From NCBI GenBank assembly GCA_964019165.1, contig OZ025271.1, positions 5,458,570 to 5,522,569 of the forward strand: a stretch of DNA of 64,000 bases, given 5' to 3'. Both the position numbers and the translations under genes were made by a program. Below the pieces are notes generated by a model, which searched no databases, had not been told where the DNA came from, and saw only the letters and a list, made by a program, of their open reading frames with translations. The first letter of the stretch is position 1, and each line of letters starts with the position of its first letter. Origin of the DNA: Mastigias papua (taxonomy: Eukaryota; Cnidaria; Scyphozoa; Rhizostomeae; Mastigiidae). This document shows positions 37,143 through 47,769 of the stretch, one piece after another.

Positions 37143-37168
37143 CTGATGGAGGCTTGTGCCGAAACGGT
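37143..37168 (+). ncRNA. second hammerhead-like motif downstream of Penelope-like element 3
   Basis: CTGATGG, A, GGCTTGTGCC hairpin, GAAACGG. The stem GGC/GCC and GAAAC are intact, while CTGATGA is altered to CTGATGG. With the copy at 37,014 it forms a direct repeat about 129 bp apart. Confidence 0.4.
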
Positions 37169-37198
37169 TTGGACTTTTTCTTGAGTGTCTAGATAAAG

Positions 37199-37316
37199 CT
37201 TTATATTATATTATATTATATTATATTATATTATATTATATTATATTATATTATATTATATTATATTGTATTATATTATATTATATTATATTATATATAT
37301 ATATATACATATACTC
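37199..37316. repeat. (TTATA)n pentanucleotide microsatellite running into TA
   Basis: About 19 units of TTATA with one G variant, ending in a short TA stretch. Confidence 0.97.
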
Positions 37317-37412
37317 AAGTGGCTTCCCTGAGCAAGATATATATGCAAAACGTCAAGTGGTACTACAGAACTTCGTACGTTTTTATTGTTATATATATAA
37401 CAACAGTTTTTA

Positions 37413-37415
37413 TTG

Positions 37416-37466
<51 letters not shown>

Positions 37467-37484
37467 TGTATATGTATATATATG
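37413..37484. repeat. interrupted (TA)n tract
   Basis: TA dinucleotide with several TG interruptions. Confidence 0.95.
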
Positions 37485-37612
37485 TTCGTGCACTCTTCTA
37501 TCGTTTATATAATAGTCTTAATTTCAATCTGTAATAATAAAGCAGGGTGATGGAAACTGGACAAGTGTTCTTGCAACTGGAAATATTGTAATATATATAC
37601 TATAAGATGAAA

Positions 37613-37656
37613 AGGCTTTTTGAAGGCGTTTCTCGCAGGACACTCATCAGAGTATG
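37613..37656 (-). ncRNA. degenerate hammerhead motif in the 37.6-kb Penelope 3' end
   Basis: On minus: CATACT, CTGATGA, an 11-nt stem II region, GAAACGCC, TTC. The core CTGATGA and GAAA are intact, but the partner for stem I (AGTATG) is lost, unlike the two copies near 58.1 and 60.8 kb. Confidence 0.5.
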
Positions 37657-38100
37657 AAATGTCTAATAATGACTGACAAGTGATCTGAAAGATACAGCCA
37701 GATGCGGGTACACGTTATATGATAACTAATGTGTCTAGTTTAGCGCTAGGATTGGCCAATTAGCAGTTATTTACCATTGCTTACGTGAATTCAAAGGAAG
37801 CAATGATCTCTTTTTTATGCAAAACTTGGTTGTTTAGTCTTAATTTTCACTCATTCCAAAACACTTAAATGAAAGGACGATCTTGCTTGTCCTATTATCC
37901 GAAAATTATTGTCTGTGCATGTTTCGGCGCAATCTGGATTTGTAATAGGATGTTGCCCTATGGCCGAATTGTGTCTTCCCCATATTTGAATTAGAGTTTT
38001 TACACATACATGGTGGCTGTTCTCTTATTGTAATGTTTGTCGCCCTGATGCTTGTGGTACATGTTGTTTTATTCTGTCTGCTAGTCTCAACTTCTATGCC
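37613..38100 (-). mobile_element. 3' end of a Penelope-like element, same family as the copy at 58-61 kb
   Basis: Aligns by eye over its length with 58,150-58,620: shared blocks include agccagatgcgggt, ggccaattagca, aacacttaaatgaaaggacgatcttgc-type sequence, and tacatgttgttttattctgtctgctag. On minus it codes a decayed end of the GIY-YIG region (REQPPCMCKNSNSNMGKTQFGHRATSYYKS). It is more diverged and 5' truncated. Confidence 0.75.
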
Positions 38101-38109
38101 CAACATTGA

Positions 38110-39942
38110 GATCAATGTATCAGGTGGTAGCAGCTTCAATGCTGGGGGCATTGGAAATGCAACCATTTATTCCAGAGGTATGTTTGAATTTCGAGTATAT
38201 TTTGTTGTTTGAAATGCTTTTTGATTCATATAACCAATACAATAGATATTGCAATCTATTTTACGCTTCTCACACTATGCAAACATAGCCATGAGGATAC
38301 ATTTGGGAAGAAACACACCTGATTACCCCTTAGCCAACACAGAAAGAAAGCACATACGCTCTGAAATGTTAGCTATATGTAATTTTCGTTAATTCATGCT
38401 GCCTATAGAAAGTTCGCCGGAGTCAGCGAATGAACCAAGTCATCGAGCAATCAATCTGTTGAACTTCTGCTGCATACTCTAGACGTCATTACATACCTGA
38501 AACACCTTTTCTATCCTTATAGTAACTGATTGTGTAAAATTTCTAGTCAATCCAACAGGGGTTATATTCAAGTCGTAGATTGTAATGTTTGTATACCAAA
38601 GCTTGTGTCATGACAAAGATCTTGATTGCCTCAAAGTTAGTTGCGCTTTAAAACATCATTAAAAGGAATGGCGGTGATTGCAAATGATTATAATATTTTA
38701 GCAGTTTCAGTGGATATCAACGTACTGTCAGAGGAAGAAAATGTGCTCCGTATCTTCAATTCCATCACATTGTTGTCACGTTTGATTTAGTATGTTTCTA
38801 TATTTATTCGAGAATTATGATTACCAACCATAAGTCCAGCAGATGGCATAAGTTTCATTAGGAGTTCTTATTAATTATTCCAGCAGAAAGTGCAGATCTC
38901 AATTCCAACTCGATCTTTGTCCATTCGTTCTTCCAACGCTTGTCATTGTCTATGTACATTTAACCACCAAAATATCAGAGTACTGAACGGACTCTAGATG
39001 TTTGATTACTTGTGGTGAATGAATTTAAGATTGCATACTCATTTTCTAACAAGGATATGAAAAGGAACATTGCCAATATTCACGCGGGACTGAAAATATA
39101 AGGTGTGTAAATCACTTAGGGTATGCCTAGGCAGATGTTTTGAGATAGTTGACATGATATTTCAGTATGCCAAGCTCTTGCTCTAGAGGTAGATGAATTG
39201 CTGAAGTAAAAAGGATTTTACAAAGCCTAGAGTACTTCCTTAAGTCTGTTATCTATCCACCTTCTCCAGTCTATGCCCTGAAGAAAATGGTAAACGAGCA
39301 TCAAATTGCACATAGTCCTAGTTGTGCACGAGCGATAGCTTTGAAATTTTTGGAGTTGCACGTGCGATACAAGAGCCGTATATTCCAGATACTAACTTGA
39401 CAAAAAAGTGATAGTTTTCAATCTGAGATATTATTCTGAGGCCCCGTTTATAATATATCAGATTCAAATGAATCCGACATGTTTTTCGCAGGATATTGTC
39501 CGTCTTTAACATGACCTATTACTGCTTCGACCCCAATAGAACAGTGGAAAGCTCAACTTTATTTCCTTTTCTGCTTCGGCAGACATTCCAACATACCAGC
39601 ACTGACCATCTCTCAGCAAACAACCACTCTCGATACTTATAGTGAATTTCCGATAATCTATAAATATCTACCAATCGGTTTTTGGATACAATAGATTAAA
39701 AAACCGATCAAAATGACACTTACGTTTCCCTTACGCGATTATGAATAACAATAAAATAAATACTTACTCATACATAAAATAAACCGCCCCTAAGCGAATG
39801 CAAATGAATTGCAATAAAAAGGGAAGTTTGAATTTTACACATGAAATTGCATGGTTGACAGTGATGTTTGCGTGGGCGATATGTTGCTCGTGCTGTGGCT
39901 TTTGCACTTTTGTGGACACGCGCATGTATGCTCGCACGTGTC
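38110..39942. other. 1.8 kb without recognised genes
   Basis: Only short frames without known domains. AT-rich, no tandem repeats seen. Confidence 0.5.
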
Positions 39943-40489
39943 TCATTGCATGGACTGCATCTCCAGAGGTATGCTTTTAAAATAAACCATAGGATGATCA
40001 CTACTGGTTGTTATCCTTGAAAGATCAATTGAGCGACTTATGTACGGTCGGAATTCAATTAGATCATGAAAACCACACAAAATGATGGCTATACAAAAGA
40101 GAAGTGGCGAAAGAGAGTCACCTTGATAAATCCCTCTTTTGATTCTAAGACATTCAGACCTACAAGTGCCAGTACAGTGTGAGAAATGTAGACTAGTTTT
40201 CCATTTGGTCATACTAATGCTGAGAAAATTAGAAATTATAGGTGAGATACTTATACAGCTGAAGAGCTTTTGGTATCCATACATGTGAAACACTGTCAAA
40301 GGCTTTCTTGTATTCATACTAGGCAGTAATAAGATTTCGTTTACTTTTTACGGCAGTTTTCCAAAATCATTTTGTTTATAAGGATCTGGTCTTTACATCC
40401 ATATGAGTTCCTTTTGCATCCTTTTTGCTCTTGTGGTAACACTGAATTTCGCTCAAGGAAGGAGTACATTCGGTCGGTGAGTATTGACG
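39943..40489 (-). pseudogene. R2/NeSL-type LINE copy C1, RT palm part
   Basis: Frame at 40341-40529 reads LTSILTDRMYSFLERNSVLPQEQKGCKRNSYGCKDQILINKMILENCRKK. After a break, 39943-40317 gives WKTSLHFSHCTGTCRSECLRIKRGIYQGDSLSPLLFCIAI. These are the RT template-grip region and the GxxQGDSLSPLLF block of the R2/NeSL-like group. The sequence between the frames (the KAFDSVPH block) is damaged. The YxDD region is not found, so the copy ends or is truncated near 39,940. It continues the part at 42.1-43.4 kb, from which it is separated by the CR1-type insertion. Confidence 0.8.
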
Positions 40490-40495
40490 TTAGAA

Positions 40496-41962
40496 TTATT
40501 AACTGAACATTCTGATTTGTTTGCTCCATTGGTACAACTCTTCATTAATGAGAGTATCGATACAAGCAAATTTCCAAACGAACTAAAGAAGGGAGACATT
40601 ACAACCCTCTTTAAGAATGATGATGCCTTTGCAAAAAAGAATTACAGGCCTATAACAGTATTGCCGGCTATATCCAAAATTTACGAAAGAACATTTTCTG
40701 GTCAAATTGCTCATTACATGGAAAATATCTTGTCTCCATATCTGTGCGCGTATCGTAAAGGCTATAACACCCAACATGCACTCCTTAGATTGATTGAAAA
40801 ATGCAGATCTTTCCTAGATATGAAAGGGTTCGCAGGTGCAATTCTAATGGACCTTTCGAAGGCGTTTGATTGTCTGAATCACGAACTACTCATTGCAAAG
40901 CTTGAAGCTTACGGTTTCAGTAGATCTGCCCTAAAACTGGTTTATGATTATCTTTCAAATAGGAAACAGCGAGTTAAGGTCAATGGGTCATTCAGTTCCT
41001 GGCAGGAATCAATTAAAGGTGTACCGCAAGGCTCTGTTTTGGGACCCCTCTTATTTAATGTATTTATAAATGACCTTTTCTTTTTGGTGGAAGAGACTGA
41101 CATTTGGAACTATGCTGATGACACGACTATCTATGTGTGCGGTCATGAACTAGAACATATTGTATCTAGCCTTGAAACAGACGCTCAGAAGCTCTCTAAG
41201 TGGTTTCTTGATAACTGTATGAAACTGAATCATGACAAATGTCATCTTTTGAGTTTTGGAGAGAAAAACACTGACGTATCAGTGCAGATTGGTGCAACAA
41301 CCATAACAGAATCTGGTGAAGAAAAACTTTTAGGTGTAACGCTGGACAAGAAGCTAGATTTCAAGAACCACGTAAACACACTTTGTAAAAAAGCTGGACA
41401 AAAACTGCATGCACTTGCACGTATTTCAAACTATGTGGATGTTGAGAAAGTGAGGACTATGATGAATGCGTTCGTTGTTTCTCAGTTTAGCTACTGTCCT
41501 CTTGTTTGGATGTTTCATGATAGGTCGGTTGATAAGAAAATAAACAAAATCCACGAAAGAGCTTTGAGAATCGCATACAAAGATAGTCGTTCAAATTTTG
41601 AGGAATTATTGACGAAAGCAAATGCAGTGTCCATTCACCACAAGAATTTACAGTTGCTTGCTACTGAAATTTTTAAAACTCAAGGGAATCTCAATCCAAG
41701 ATTCATGAATCAAATCTTTGTGGAGAAAGATACTCCATACACCCTTCGTTGTGGCAGAAATATTTTGGCACCAAAACCAAACACCACAGGGTATGGTATC
41801 GAAAATGCACGTTTTCTTGGAGCGAAGATATGGCATACAATGCCATCTTCCTTAAAAGAGTCCCAGACATTGAACAGTTTCAAAAAAGACATTAAAAACC
41901 ATCAGTTTGATTGCAACTGTAGACTTTGCAAACGATTTGTTAAAAACTTAGGATTTTTATGA
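40496..41962 (+). CDS. LINE ORF2 reverse transcriptase, N-terminally truncated but open
   Basis: An open frame of ~488 codons reaches a natural stop. The first codons before 40,496 come from target DNA, so there is no native start. Residue numbers (from 40,484): KNYRPITVLPAISKIYE at 52-68, AYRKGYNTQHALLRLIE at 89-105, AILMDLSKAFDCLNHELL at 119-136 with catalytic Asp 123, GVPQGSVLGPLLF at 179-191, NYADDTTIYV at 209-218 (YADD, catalytic), LNHDKCHLLSFG in the next block, then the thumb region LLGVTLDKKLDFKNH and SQFSYCPLVWMFHDRSVDKKINKIHERALRIAYKD. It ends in CNCRLCKRF. The endonuclease is missing because of 5' truncation. With no stops or frameshifts, it is among the youngest insertions here. 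Not expected to be mobile. Confidence 0.9.
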   Translation, partial: LLTEHSDLFAPLVQLFINESIDTSKFPNELKKGDITTLFKNDDAFAKKNYRPITVLPAISKIYERTFSGQIAHYMENILSPYLCAYRKGYNTQHALLRLIEKCRSFLDMKGFAGAILMDLSKAFDCLNHELLIAKLEAYGFSRSALKLVYDYLSNRKQRVKVNGSFSSWQESIKGVPQGSVLGPLLFNVFINDLFFLVEETDIWNYADDTTIYVCGHELEHIVSSLETDAQKLSKWFLDNCMKLNHDKCHLLSFGEKNTDVSVQIGATTITESGEEKLLGVTLDKKLDFKNHVNTLCKKAGQKLHALARISNYVDVEKVRTMMNAFVVSQFSYCPLVWMFHDRSVDKKINKIHERALRIAYKDSRSNFEELLTKANAVSIHHKNLQLLATEIFKTQGNLNPRFMNQIFVEKDTPYTLRCGRNILAPKPNTTGYGIENARFLGAKIWHTMPSSLKESQTLNSFKKDIKNHQFDCNCRLCKRFVKNLGFL

Positions 41963-42095
41963 TTGTAACTAATATCCTCTTTATAGATAGATTTGTTATA
42001 AACATGTATTTAAGTTTGGTTGGCATTAATTAGCTAAGTAATTAGCTAGACGAGAAGCCAACGTTAAATAAAGAAATTATTATTATTATTATTTA
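40496..42095 (+). mobile_element. 5'-truncated CR1/L2-type LINE inserted in R2-type copy C1
   Basis: Flanked by ttagaa at 40490-40495 and 42096-42101, a likely 6-bp target duplication. The minus-strand R2-type reading breaks exactly here (TYQLL near 42,110, resuming TSILTDR at 40,490). The insert ends in aataaagaaattattatt, an ATT-type tail as expected for this LINE group. Confidence 0.85.
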
Positions 42096-42101
42096 TTAGA
42101 A

Positions 42102-43385
42102 GTTGGTATGTCGTTGATAAACAGGTACTTGGTCTGTAGTTTTTGGGGTGTATGGTTACTTCGGATTTTGGAATGTGATATGCTGTCCCTTCTGTGAGCC
42201 ATTCAGATGCCCTCTCTGGATTCTGCAGGACATTTGTGAGACAAAATGCATGATAATCATGTATCGCATTTAGAGAGTACAGCCAAAAGTTGGGTATTTT
42301 TTCTGTGCCTGGTGACTTCCATTTTTGTGACGTTCCAAGTGTCACACGTAACTCAGTACTGTCTATCCTTTCCCATTGCTGCCCATCAGCTTCACTCATT
42401 CTTTCTTTTTGTCGTTCTATCCTTTCTGCTTCGTGATAGAATTCCTTGTCATTTCCCGATATATTATTCCAAAATTTCTCAATCTCTTTTATCTCAGGGT
42501 GCTCTTTTGCATCAATTGTCCCCTTTCCTATTTTTCTGTAGAATTTCCTTGCATCAGTCTGGAATATCTTATTCTGTCTGTAAAATCAGTCTCGTTTATC
42601 AAGTCTACGTAATCTCTGCGCTTTTCCCTGCATTCGTTGCTTCAATGACTCGTTAGTAGATAAGAGTGCATTCTCGTCGGATATCTTGTATTTCCTTTTA
42701 ATTTTCCTTAGCTTTCTGGTTTTCAAATTATTACCTTTTAAAACTTCATAAAGATTTTATATTTCAGCCCGTAGATCAATCTCTTTATGTATTTTCACTT
42801 TCCATTTAGGAGGCTTATTGACTTGATAGTTTTTCTTCCTGTTTACTGTAGCTCCGGCTTGGGCTGTTATTACTTTGCTGTAGAGTAAACAAGTTCATTT
42901 AAGGTGGTCAGATCACGTTCACGCTCACATAAGATTTCCTTTAGGGCAACATTGTAAAGTTTATTGTTTTCAGTAAGTTTTAAACTACAAGCTAGTTTTG
43001 GACGAGGTTCTCAGTCAGTCAATTCTAGATGACTGATTCTACTAAATTAATTTAATATGTCTTTACGAGCATGCTTATTTTCATGGTTATATTGTTCTGG
43101 AAATAAGTCTGTCACATCGGTTTCATTTCCCAGTGTGTTTGGATTTAGATCTTCACATACATGTGGTCCAACTATAGTTCTCCATTCAACAAAAGTTTGC
43201 TCCGTATTGTTGCTATTTGGTCTAGATTTGGCAATGTAAAACGCTCTCAGAACATTTTTATAGTCCTCTCGAGTCCATTTTATTCGTGTTGATCTTTTCG
43301 AGATAGTTGATATTGTCACTATAGGTTAAGGGTTAGGAAAGTCCTGAGTCTGATAACCTGATAGATCATCTGTTTGAGAGTTCAT
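42102..43385 (-). pseudogene. R2/NeSL-type LINE copy C1, N-terminal and RT finger part
   Basis: Likely start at 43385 (MNSQTDDLSGYQTQDFPNP), with a stop just before STRIKWTREDYKNVLRAFYIAKS, a Myb-like stretch near the N-terminus as in relatives. Farther on: RLRRLDKRD, FYRQNKIFQTDARKFYRKIGKGTI, EIEKFWNNISGNDKEFYHEAERIERQ, then 42064-42399 with WKSPGTEKIPNFWLYSLNAIHDYH, NPERASEWLTEG and KNYRPSTCLSTTYQLL. These are the pre-RT linker and first RT blocks of this LINE group, which uses a restriction-like endonuclease at its C-terminus. Several stops. Interrupted at 42,101 by the CR1-type insertion. Confidence 0.8.
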
Positions 43386-43934
43386 TGCAGTAGCAGACTT
43401 TTCGACCTCTAGCTGATTTCTCCCTGAGGGATGTGGCCCTTGTTCACCCGCGCGACGGCCAATGCGGTACGATGTGGTTCTGGTTTTCATTGTGGTTGAA
43501 CATGCTTTTTATCTTTACTGCCAAGTGACTGAATATTCCGCGCCAGATGTCACCTGGAACTTCAAGTCTACGCGTAGTTAGTGAATTTAAGGTTGCACAA
43601 CCACCAGTGTTTTTATCGAGACACCATCTCTAGGTGAATGCCAACCTAGGTTCAAGTGCTCCCATCACCTGCCCATGAGACAGACTAGCCCCCGCCGGAT
43701 GCCATCCCGGTACGTTGTAGTCTCGGAGAGAGCAGACAGGTGCTACACCTTGCTCAAGGGTGACCTGGAGGTAGTTGTGGCTAAAGGTAATCTCAATATC
43801 CTACGTCAAAACTCCACAACCGGATGTAGTTTTTTGCCATACGCAGGACATTCATTATTAATATGTATATTTCGTTAAATTTCTATTACATGCAATCCCT
43901 TGCCGAGTTATTTTCTATAAATGTTATTTTCAAA
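43386..43934. other. possible 5' UTR of LINE copy C1
   Basis: Less AT-rich than its surroundings, with no protein recognised. Position suggests the 5' untranslated part of the minus-strand LINE copy. Confidence 0.35.
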
Positions 43935-44802
43935 AAACCGAGTTCATCCCAAAAACTGGAGGTTCCCATCAGGGTGGTATTGTTTACTTGATGGACAAAA
44001 TCCTCCGTCCCAAGGATGACACACTTTTGAATTTCTTGAATTGATATATTTCCCTCGGAATTTTATTAATAGAATTTTCCATCCCTTTTTTACCAGACCA
44101 ATGGCACCTATTATTACTGGTATTGTCATGGTATTAATACCCCACATTTTCTCAATGTCAATTCCCAGGTCTGTGTATTTTGAGAGCTTCTCTGTCGTTT
44201 TTATAGATGTTTTTCTTTCCGTGGGACTGATATTTCAATTAGTTGGCAAGTTCTCTGTTTTCTATCCTTCACTATTATGTCAGGTCTGTTGACCTTGCTT
44301 TCTCTGTCAGTTTGAATTGGCATGTCCCATAATATAGTGGCTTCATTGTTCTCTGTTACTGTTTTTGGTTCATGTTCTTAGTATGTGTCAGTTACCTTGG
44401 TGTTATAGTGCTTACAAATTTTCCAGTGGATATAGGCTACTATTCTGCTGTGTCTTTGTGTATATTCTGTTTTCGCTAATTCTGAGCATTCGGAGACAAG
44501 GTGGTCTATTGTCTCTTGCTGTTTGCTGCAGATCCTGCACATTAGACTGGTCCCATCTTTTAAGATTTCGTGTCGATAGTAGTTGGTTTTCAGACATTGA
44601 TCTTGAGCTCCAATGATAAATCCTTCAGTTTCTGATTTTAGGCCTGATGTTGATAGCTATGTATTTGTTTCAATTTCATTAACATCGTTGTCATGCGATC
44701 TCTTTGGGTATTGTCCATGTAAAGGCTTTTCTTCCCTAATGCCTTGTAGCTGTTTTAATGCTAGGTCTTTAGTCTTGTGTTTAATACATACGGCATACTC
44801 GA
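43935..44802 (-). pseudogene. R2/NeSL-type LINE copy C2, C-terminal zinc motif and restriction-like endonuclease
   Basis: Reads HKTKDLALKQLQGIREEKPLHGQY, then GFIIGAQDQCLKTNYYRHEILKDG, MCRICSKQQETIDHLVSECSELA (a CCHC-type zinc motif), a broken nuclease region with PTERKTSIKTTEKLSKY, and MWGINTMTIPVIIGAIGLVKKG. Relatives carry the PD-(D/E)XK nuclease between the zinc motif and this last block. Frames change several times. It cannot be the downstream half of C1, because on this strand it lies upstream of C1, so it is a separate copy. It begins abruptly at the tail of copy B. Confidence 0.75.
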
Positions 44803-44818
44803 TTTATTATTATTATTA
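44803..44818 (-). repeat. (AAT)n LINE 3' tail of copy B
   Basis: Five-fold ATT on plus, directly between copy B 3' UTR and the interior of copy C2. Confidence 0.7.
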
Positions 44819-44961
44819 TGTCATGGAATAAAGCTAACTACAAGTACCTAGCCAAAACAATAACTAACTACCAACATATTTGCTAGTTAAGAGTACCAAA
44901 CAGAGGCCTATAGTTCAAACAATCACAGGCTGATAAAAATAACCATTAACAACAAGATCCT

Positions 44962-46646
44962 CCTAATCAATATCGTCTCCTTGAATAAGCCCAGATATAA
45001 CTCTTCGAATGATACTTTCACTATCCATCAATACTGTCGTCTGCATCATTGCAGAGACTTTGTCTGCGAGTTCAGTATTTGTGAACATCTTTCCTAAATC
45101 GACCTTCAACTCCTTAATACCACCACCCAATGCTCCGACTACGACGGGGACCACATAGATCTCATAACTTGGGCGTCTTTCTCTTGTTTCGAAAGCGAGT
45201 TGTCTGTACTTTGTCATCTTCTCTGTTCTCTTTGCTCCAATGATATTTTATTGGGGGGATGCCATATCACAAATCAAAATCTTCTTGTCTCTCTTCAACT
45301 CTAAAATTAGGTTTGGTCTTATGGAGATTGTTGTGTTTTGCAAATGGAACTCAAAATCCCACACAAGCTCGGCTGTCTTGTTCTCCAATACTGTCCCGCT
45401 ACCCTATCGCTGTTCGTACCAGACTGCTTCTTGACCGACTAATTCCTGTTGTTTTGCCCACTCTACTACAGGAATCATCAGAGCACGGTTGTGCCTGGTC
45501 AGATATTCGGTATATGCCAACTTTGCTCATCCATCTACAAGGTGCTCTACTGTTTCAGGATATTGGTTGCATACTCTGCAGCTATTATCATCTATCAGCC
45601 CTCTTACTTTTTTTTCCAAGCTCTTGTTTCCACCATTTGCTCCAACATTGTCATCACTGCTGCGGTTTTTCCTGGGTTGAGATCCTGGGTCAATCACACA
45701 TGACACTCCTTCTCCTGTGATCTATACAATTGACTCTGTTGATCCTTGATTCCATGGTGTTCTGTCATTGGTTCTTCACTCACTTTTCAGCTTCTCTTTC
45801 AATTTCTTCCATGCTAATTTGCATCCTTGGTTGATCAGCTCTCCATCGATATGAATATTACCTTCCTCAAATTCAATCTCTACTCCGACATCCTTCACTG
45901 TCTGTATTACCTCGTCTATTATGGAATTCTCCTCTTTGACAGTCTCTCTCTTCCAGGCAGCGCTGATCCATCTGTTTTCTGAGCAGGCCATGTAGCAAGC
46001 AACTCTCATCCTCGTCTCTGTTTATATATCCCTCGCCGATTTTATTCCTCTTCCACCATCTCCTCTTCTAAGGTATAATCTTTCACAACTGGTTTGTTTT
46101 CCTAGCTTGTTTCTTGACCTCAATTCACATTTGATTACTTGGTCAAGCTCATTCAGTCCTCGGCCAGTAAACTTGCAAACGTTCATTGGATAAGCTGCTA
46201 CTGGTATCACTTTTGTTTTAATTGCATATGCCAAATTTACATCATTCAATTCGGTTTTGGTCAGCATCTTAATTCTTCTATCCACCTCACCTTTGACTCA
46301 TTTAAACACTGTCTTGGCTTTGATTCCATCTTACTTGTTCTATCCCCAAAAACCTATAAATCTCATATTTGTCTGGATCAATTGTTCTCATTCTCTCCTG
46401 CAAATATTCTAATCCTTCTCCTCTGACTATCTTCCCACGCAATACAATTTCAGCACATTGTGATACTCCATAGCATGCCCTTGTATCATGGCTTGCCTGT
46501 ACGATAACCTCATTGATAACTTAAGCAGTTCCTGACTTTCTTGGTGCAGCTTCAAATCATCCACAAACAAGTTATGAGTTCGGATGACATCTCGATTTCC
46601 TGGTGGGCCCAATCTGTATCCCCTGCTCTCCTGTAGTAATCGACAC
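44962..46646 (-). pseudogene. R2/NeSL-type LINE copy B, RT palm to C-terminal endonuclease
   Basis: From the RT palm: CRLLQESRGYRLGPPGNRDVIRTHNLFVDDLKLHQESQELLKL (FVDD is the catalytic motif). Then pieces of the thumb and DRRIKMLTKTELNDVNLAYAIKTKVIPVAAYPMNVCKFTGRGLNELDQVIKCELRSRNKLGKQTS, MRVACYMACSENRWISAAWKRE, SCRVCNQYPETVEHLV (zinc motif), WDFEFHLQNTTISIRPNLILELKRDKKILICDMASP (restriction-like nuclease; relatives have RPDL here), and MTKYRQLAFETRERRPSYEIYVVPVVVGALGGGIKELKVDL before the end. At least five frame breaks. Belongs with the segment 47,349-47,764. Confidence 0.85.
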
Positions 46647-47348
46647 ACCGTAAGTCCTCGAATAAGCCCCTGGAGGCTTATTTGCAAAAATGATTTTTTG
46701 GGTGGGGGCTTATTCTGTGACACTGCTTGAGTCTCAGAGTTGTGTCAAAAAGAAGACAGCTCTGTGCTCTTTATTCAGAATCAAACTCGACTAACTTACA
46801 AATTATGATTCTACTATTTATACACTTACACACAATAGACAATAAAAGACTGAACAATGAGACTGACATGTTACGTAATTATAACGAGGCTAACTAGTAA
46901 TTCCTTATAAGTAGGTGGATATCGGTCCTGTTACAATTCGAGTGGGGGTTGAGGGGGGCTTATTTCAAAGTCTGGCATTTTCCTCAAAGATGGACATATA
47001 AAACGACATAATTTTCTCAATCTACTAAATTTTGAGCTTCTACTTACAGAAGCATATATCGTTAAAAGAGTTAAAAACTTTTTTGTGGAGATTTAGCAAA
47101 CACTGTAATGCTTCTATTATCACGAAAGTAGCGTTTTTCTTAGCGTTTTTGCCTCCATTCAAAGGAAGTAGTTCTGGACAGCCATTGTCCTGTGAGGGCT
47201 TCTTGAAATATGTTATCATTATATAATCAAGCTCCCCCTATGGGGCTTATTCGAGGGGGAGGTTTATTTGCTAAAACTGATTTTTAGGTGGGGCTTATTT
47301 GAGGGGGGGGCTTATTCAGAGGCGGGGGCTTATTCAAGGACTTACGGT
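46647..47348. mobile_element. 702-bp terminal-inverted-repeat element inside LINE copy B
   Basis: Ends are inverted: accgtaagtcc...gaataagcccc at left, and the right end reads cttattcaaggacttacggt, its reverse complement with one or two mismatches (~24 bp). Variants of aataagccccc are repeated inside both ends. No transposase frame; non-autonomous (MITE-like). The LINE reading joins precisely across it (GFCISKIPV on one side, CRLLQESRGY on the other). Confidence 0.85.
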
Positions 47349-47764
47349 ACTGGAATCTTGGAGATGCAAAAGCCAACTGGTGAGTAACTGTCTCCTTGAA
47401 GAAACCCACAAGATATATTTATTTATCTGCTTGTCATTTTCTCACCTTTGCTCCAGACTTCCAGCCTAGTCTTCCACAAATCCATAAGCTTTGATATCAG
47501 TTAAATTACGTCCGCAGGGATACCTATCCATTGGTATACTCTTAGCATCCCATCATGGTGTACTTTATAATACGCTGTCTTGTAATCATAGAATGCGACG
47601 GCAAGATTTCGGTGGTGCTGTTTCACCTCATCCATGATGCATCTATCGATAATCATTTGGTCCACCGTACCCAATACACATTCCACTGCTCCTAATTGAC
47701 CTTCGTCCCAAATCTCATTCTCAATTGTATGTTTCCTCATGTACTTTGCTACCACCCCAGTCAT
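47349..47764 (-). pseudogene. R2/NeSL-type LINE copy B, RT finger part
   Basis: TGVVAKYMRKHTIENEIWDEGQLGAVECVLGTVDQMIIDRCIMDEVKQHHRNLAVAFYDYKTAYYKVHHDGMLRVYQWIG holds the first catalytic Asp block (AFYDYKTAYYKV; relatives have YDYxKAYD). After a stop comes LMDLWKTRLEVWSKGEKM and INISCGFLQGDSYSPVGFCISKIP (GFLQGDSYSP block). The match to relatives stops at 47,764, so the copy appears 5' truncated there. Confidence 0.85.
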
Positions 47765-47769
47765 GATCT

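Noticed and set aside
37156..37534. Frames through the TTATA and TA tracts
   Set aside because: Low-complexity translation of microsatellite DNA.
42246..42656. 136-residue plus-strand frame
   Set aside because: Antisense shadow of the R2-type LINE copy C1 linker and RT region.
45259..45720. 153-residue plus-strand frame with overlapping frames
   Set aside because: Antisense of the LINE copy B zinc motif and nuclease region.
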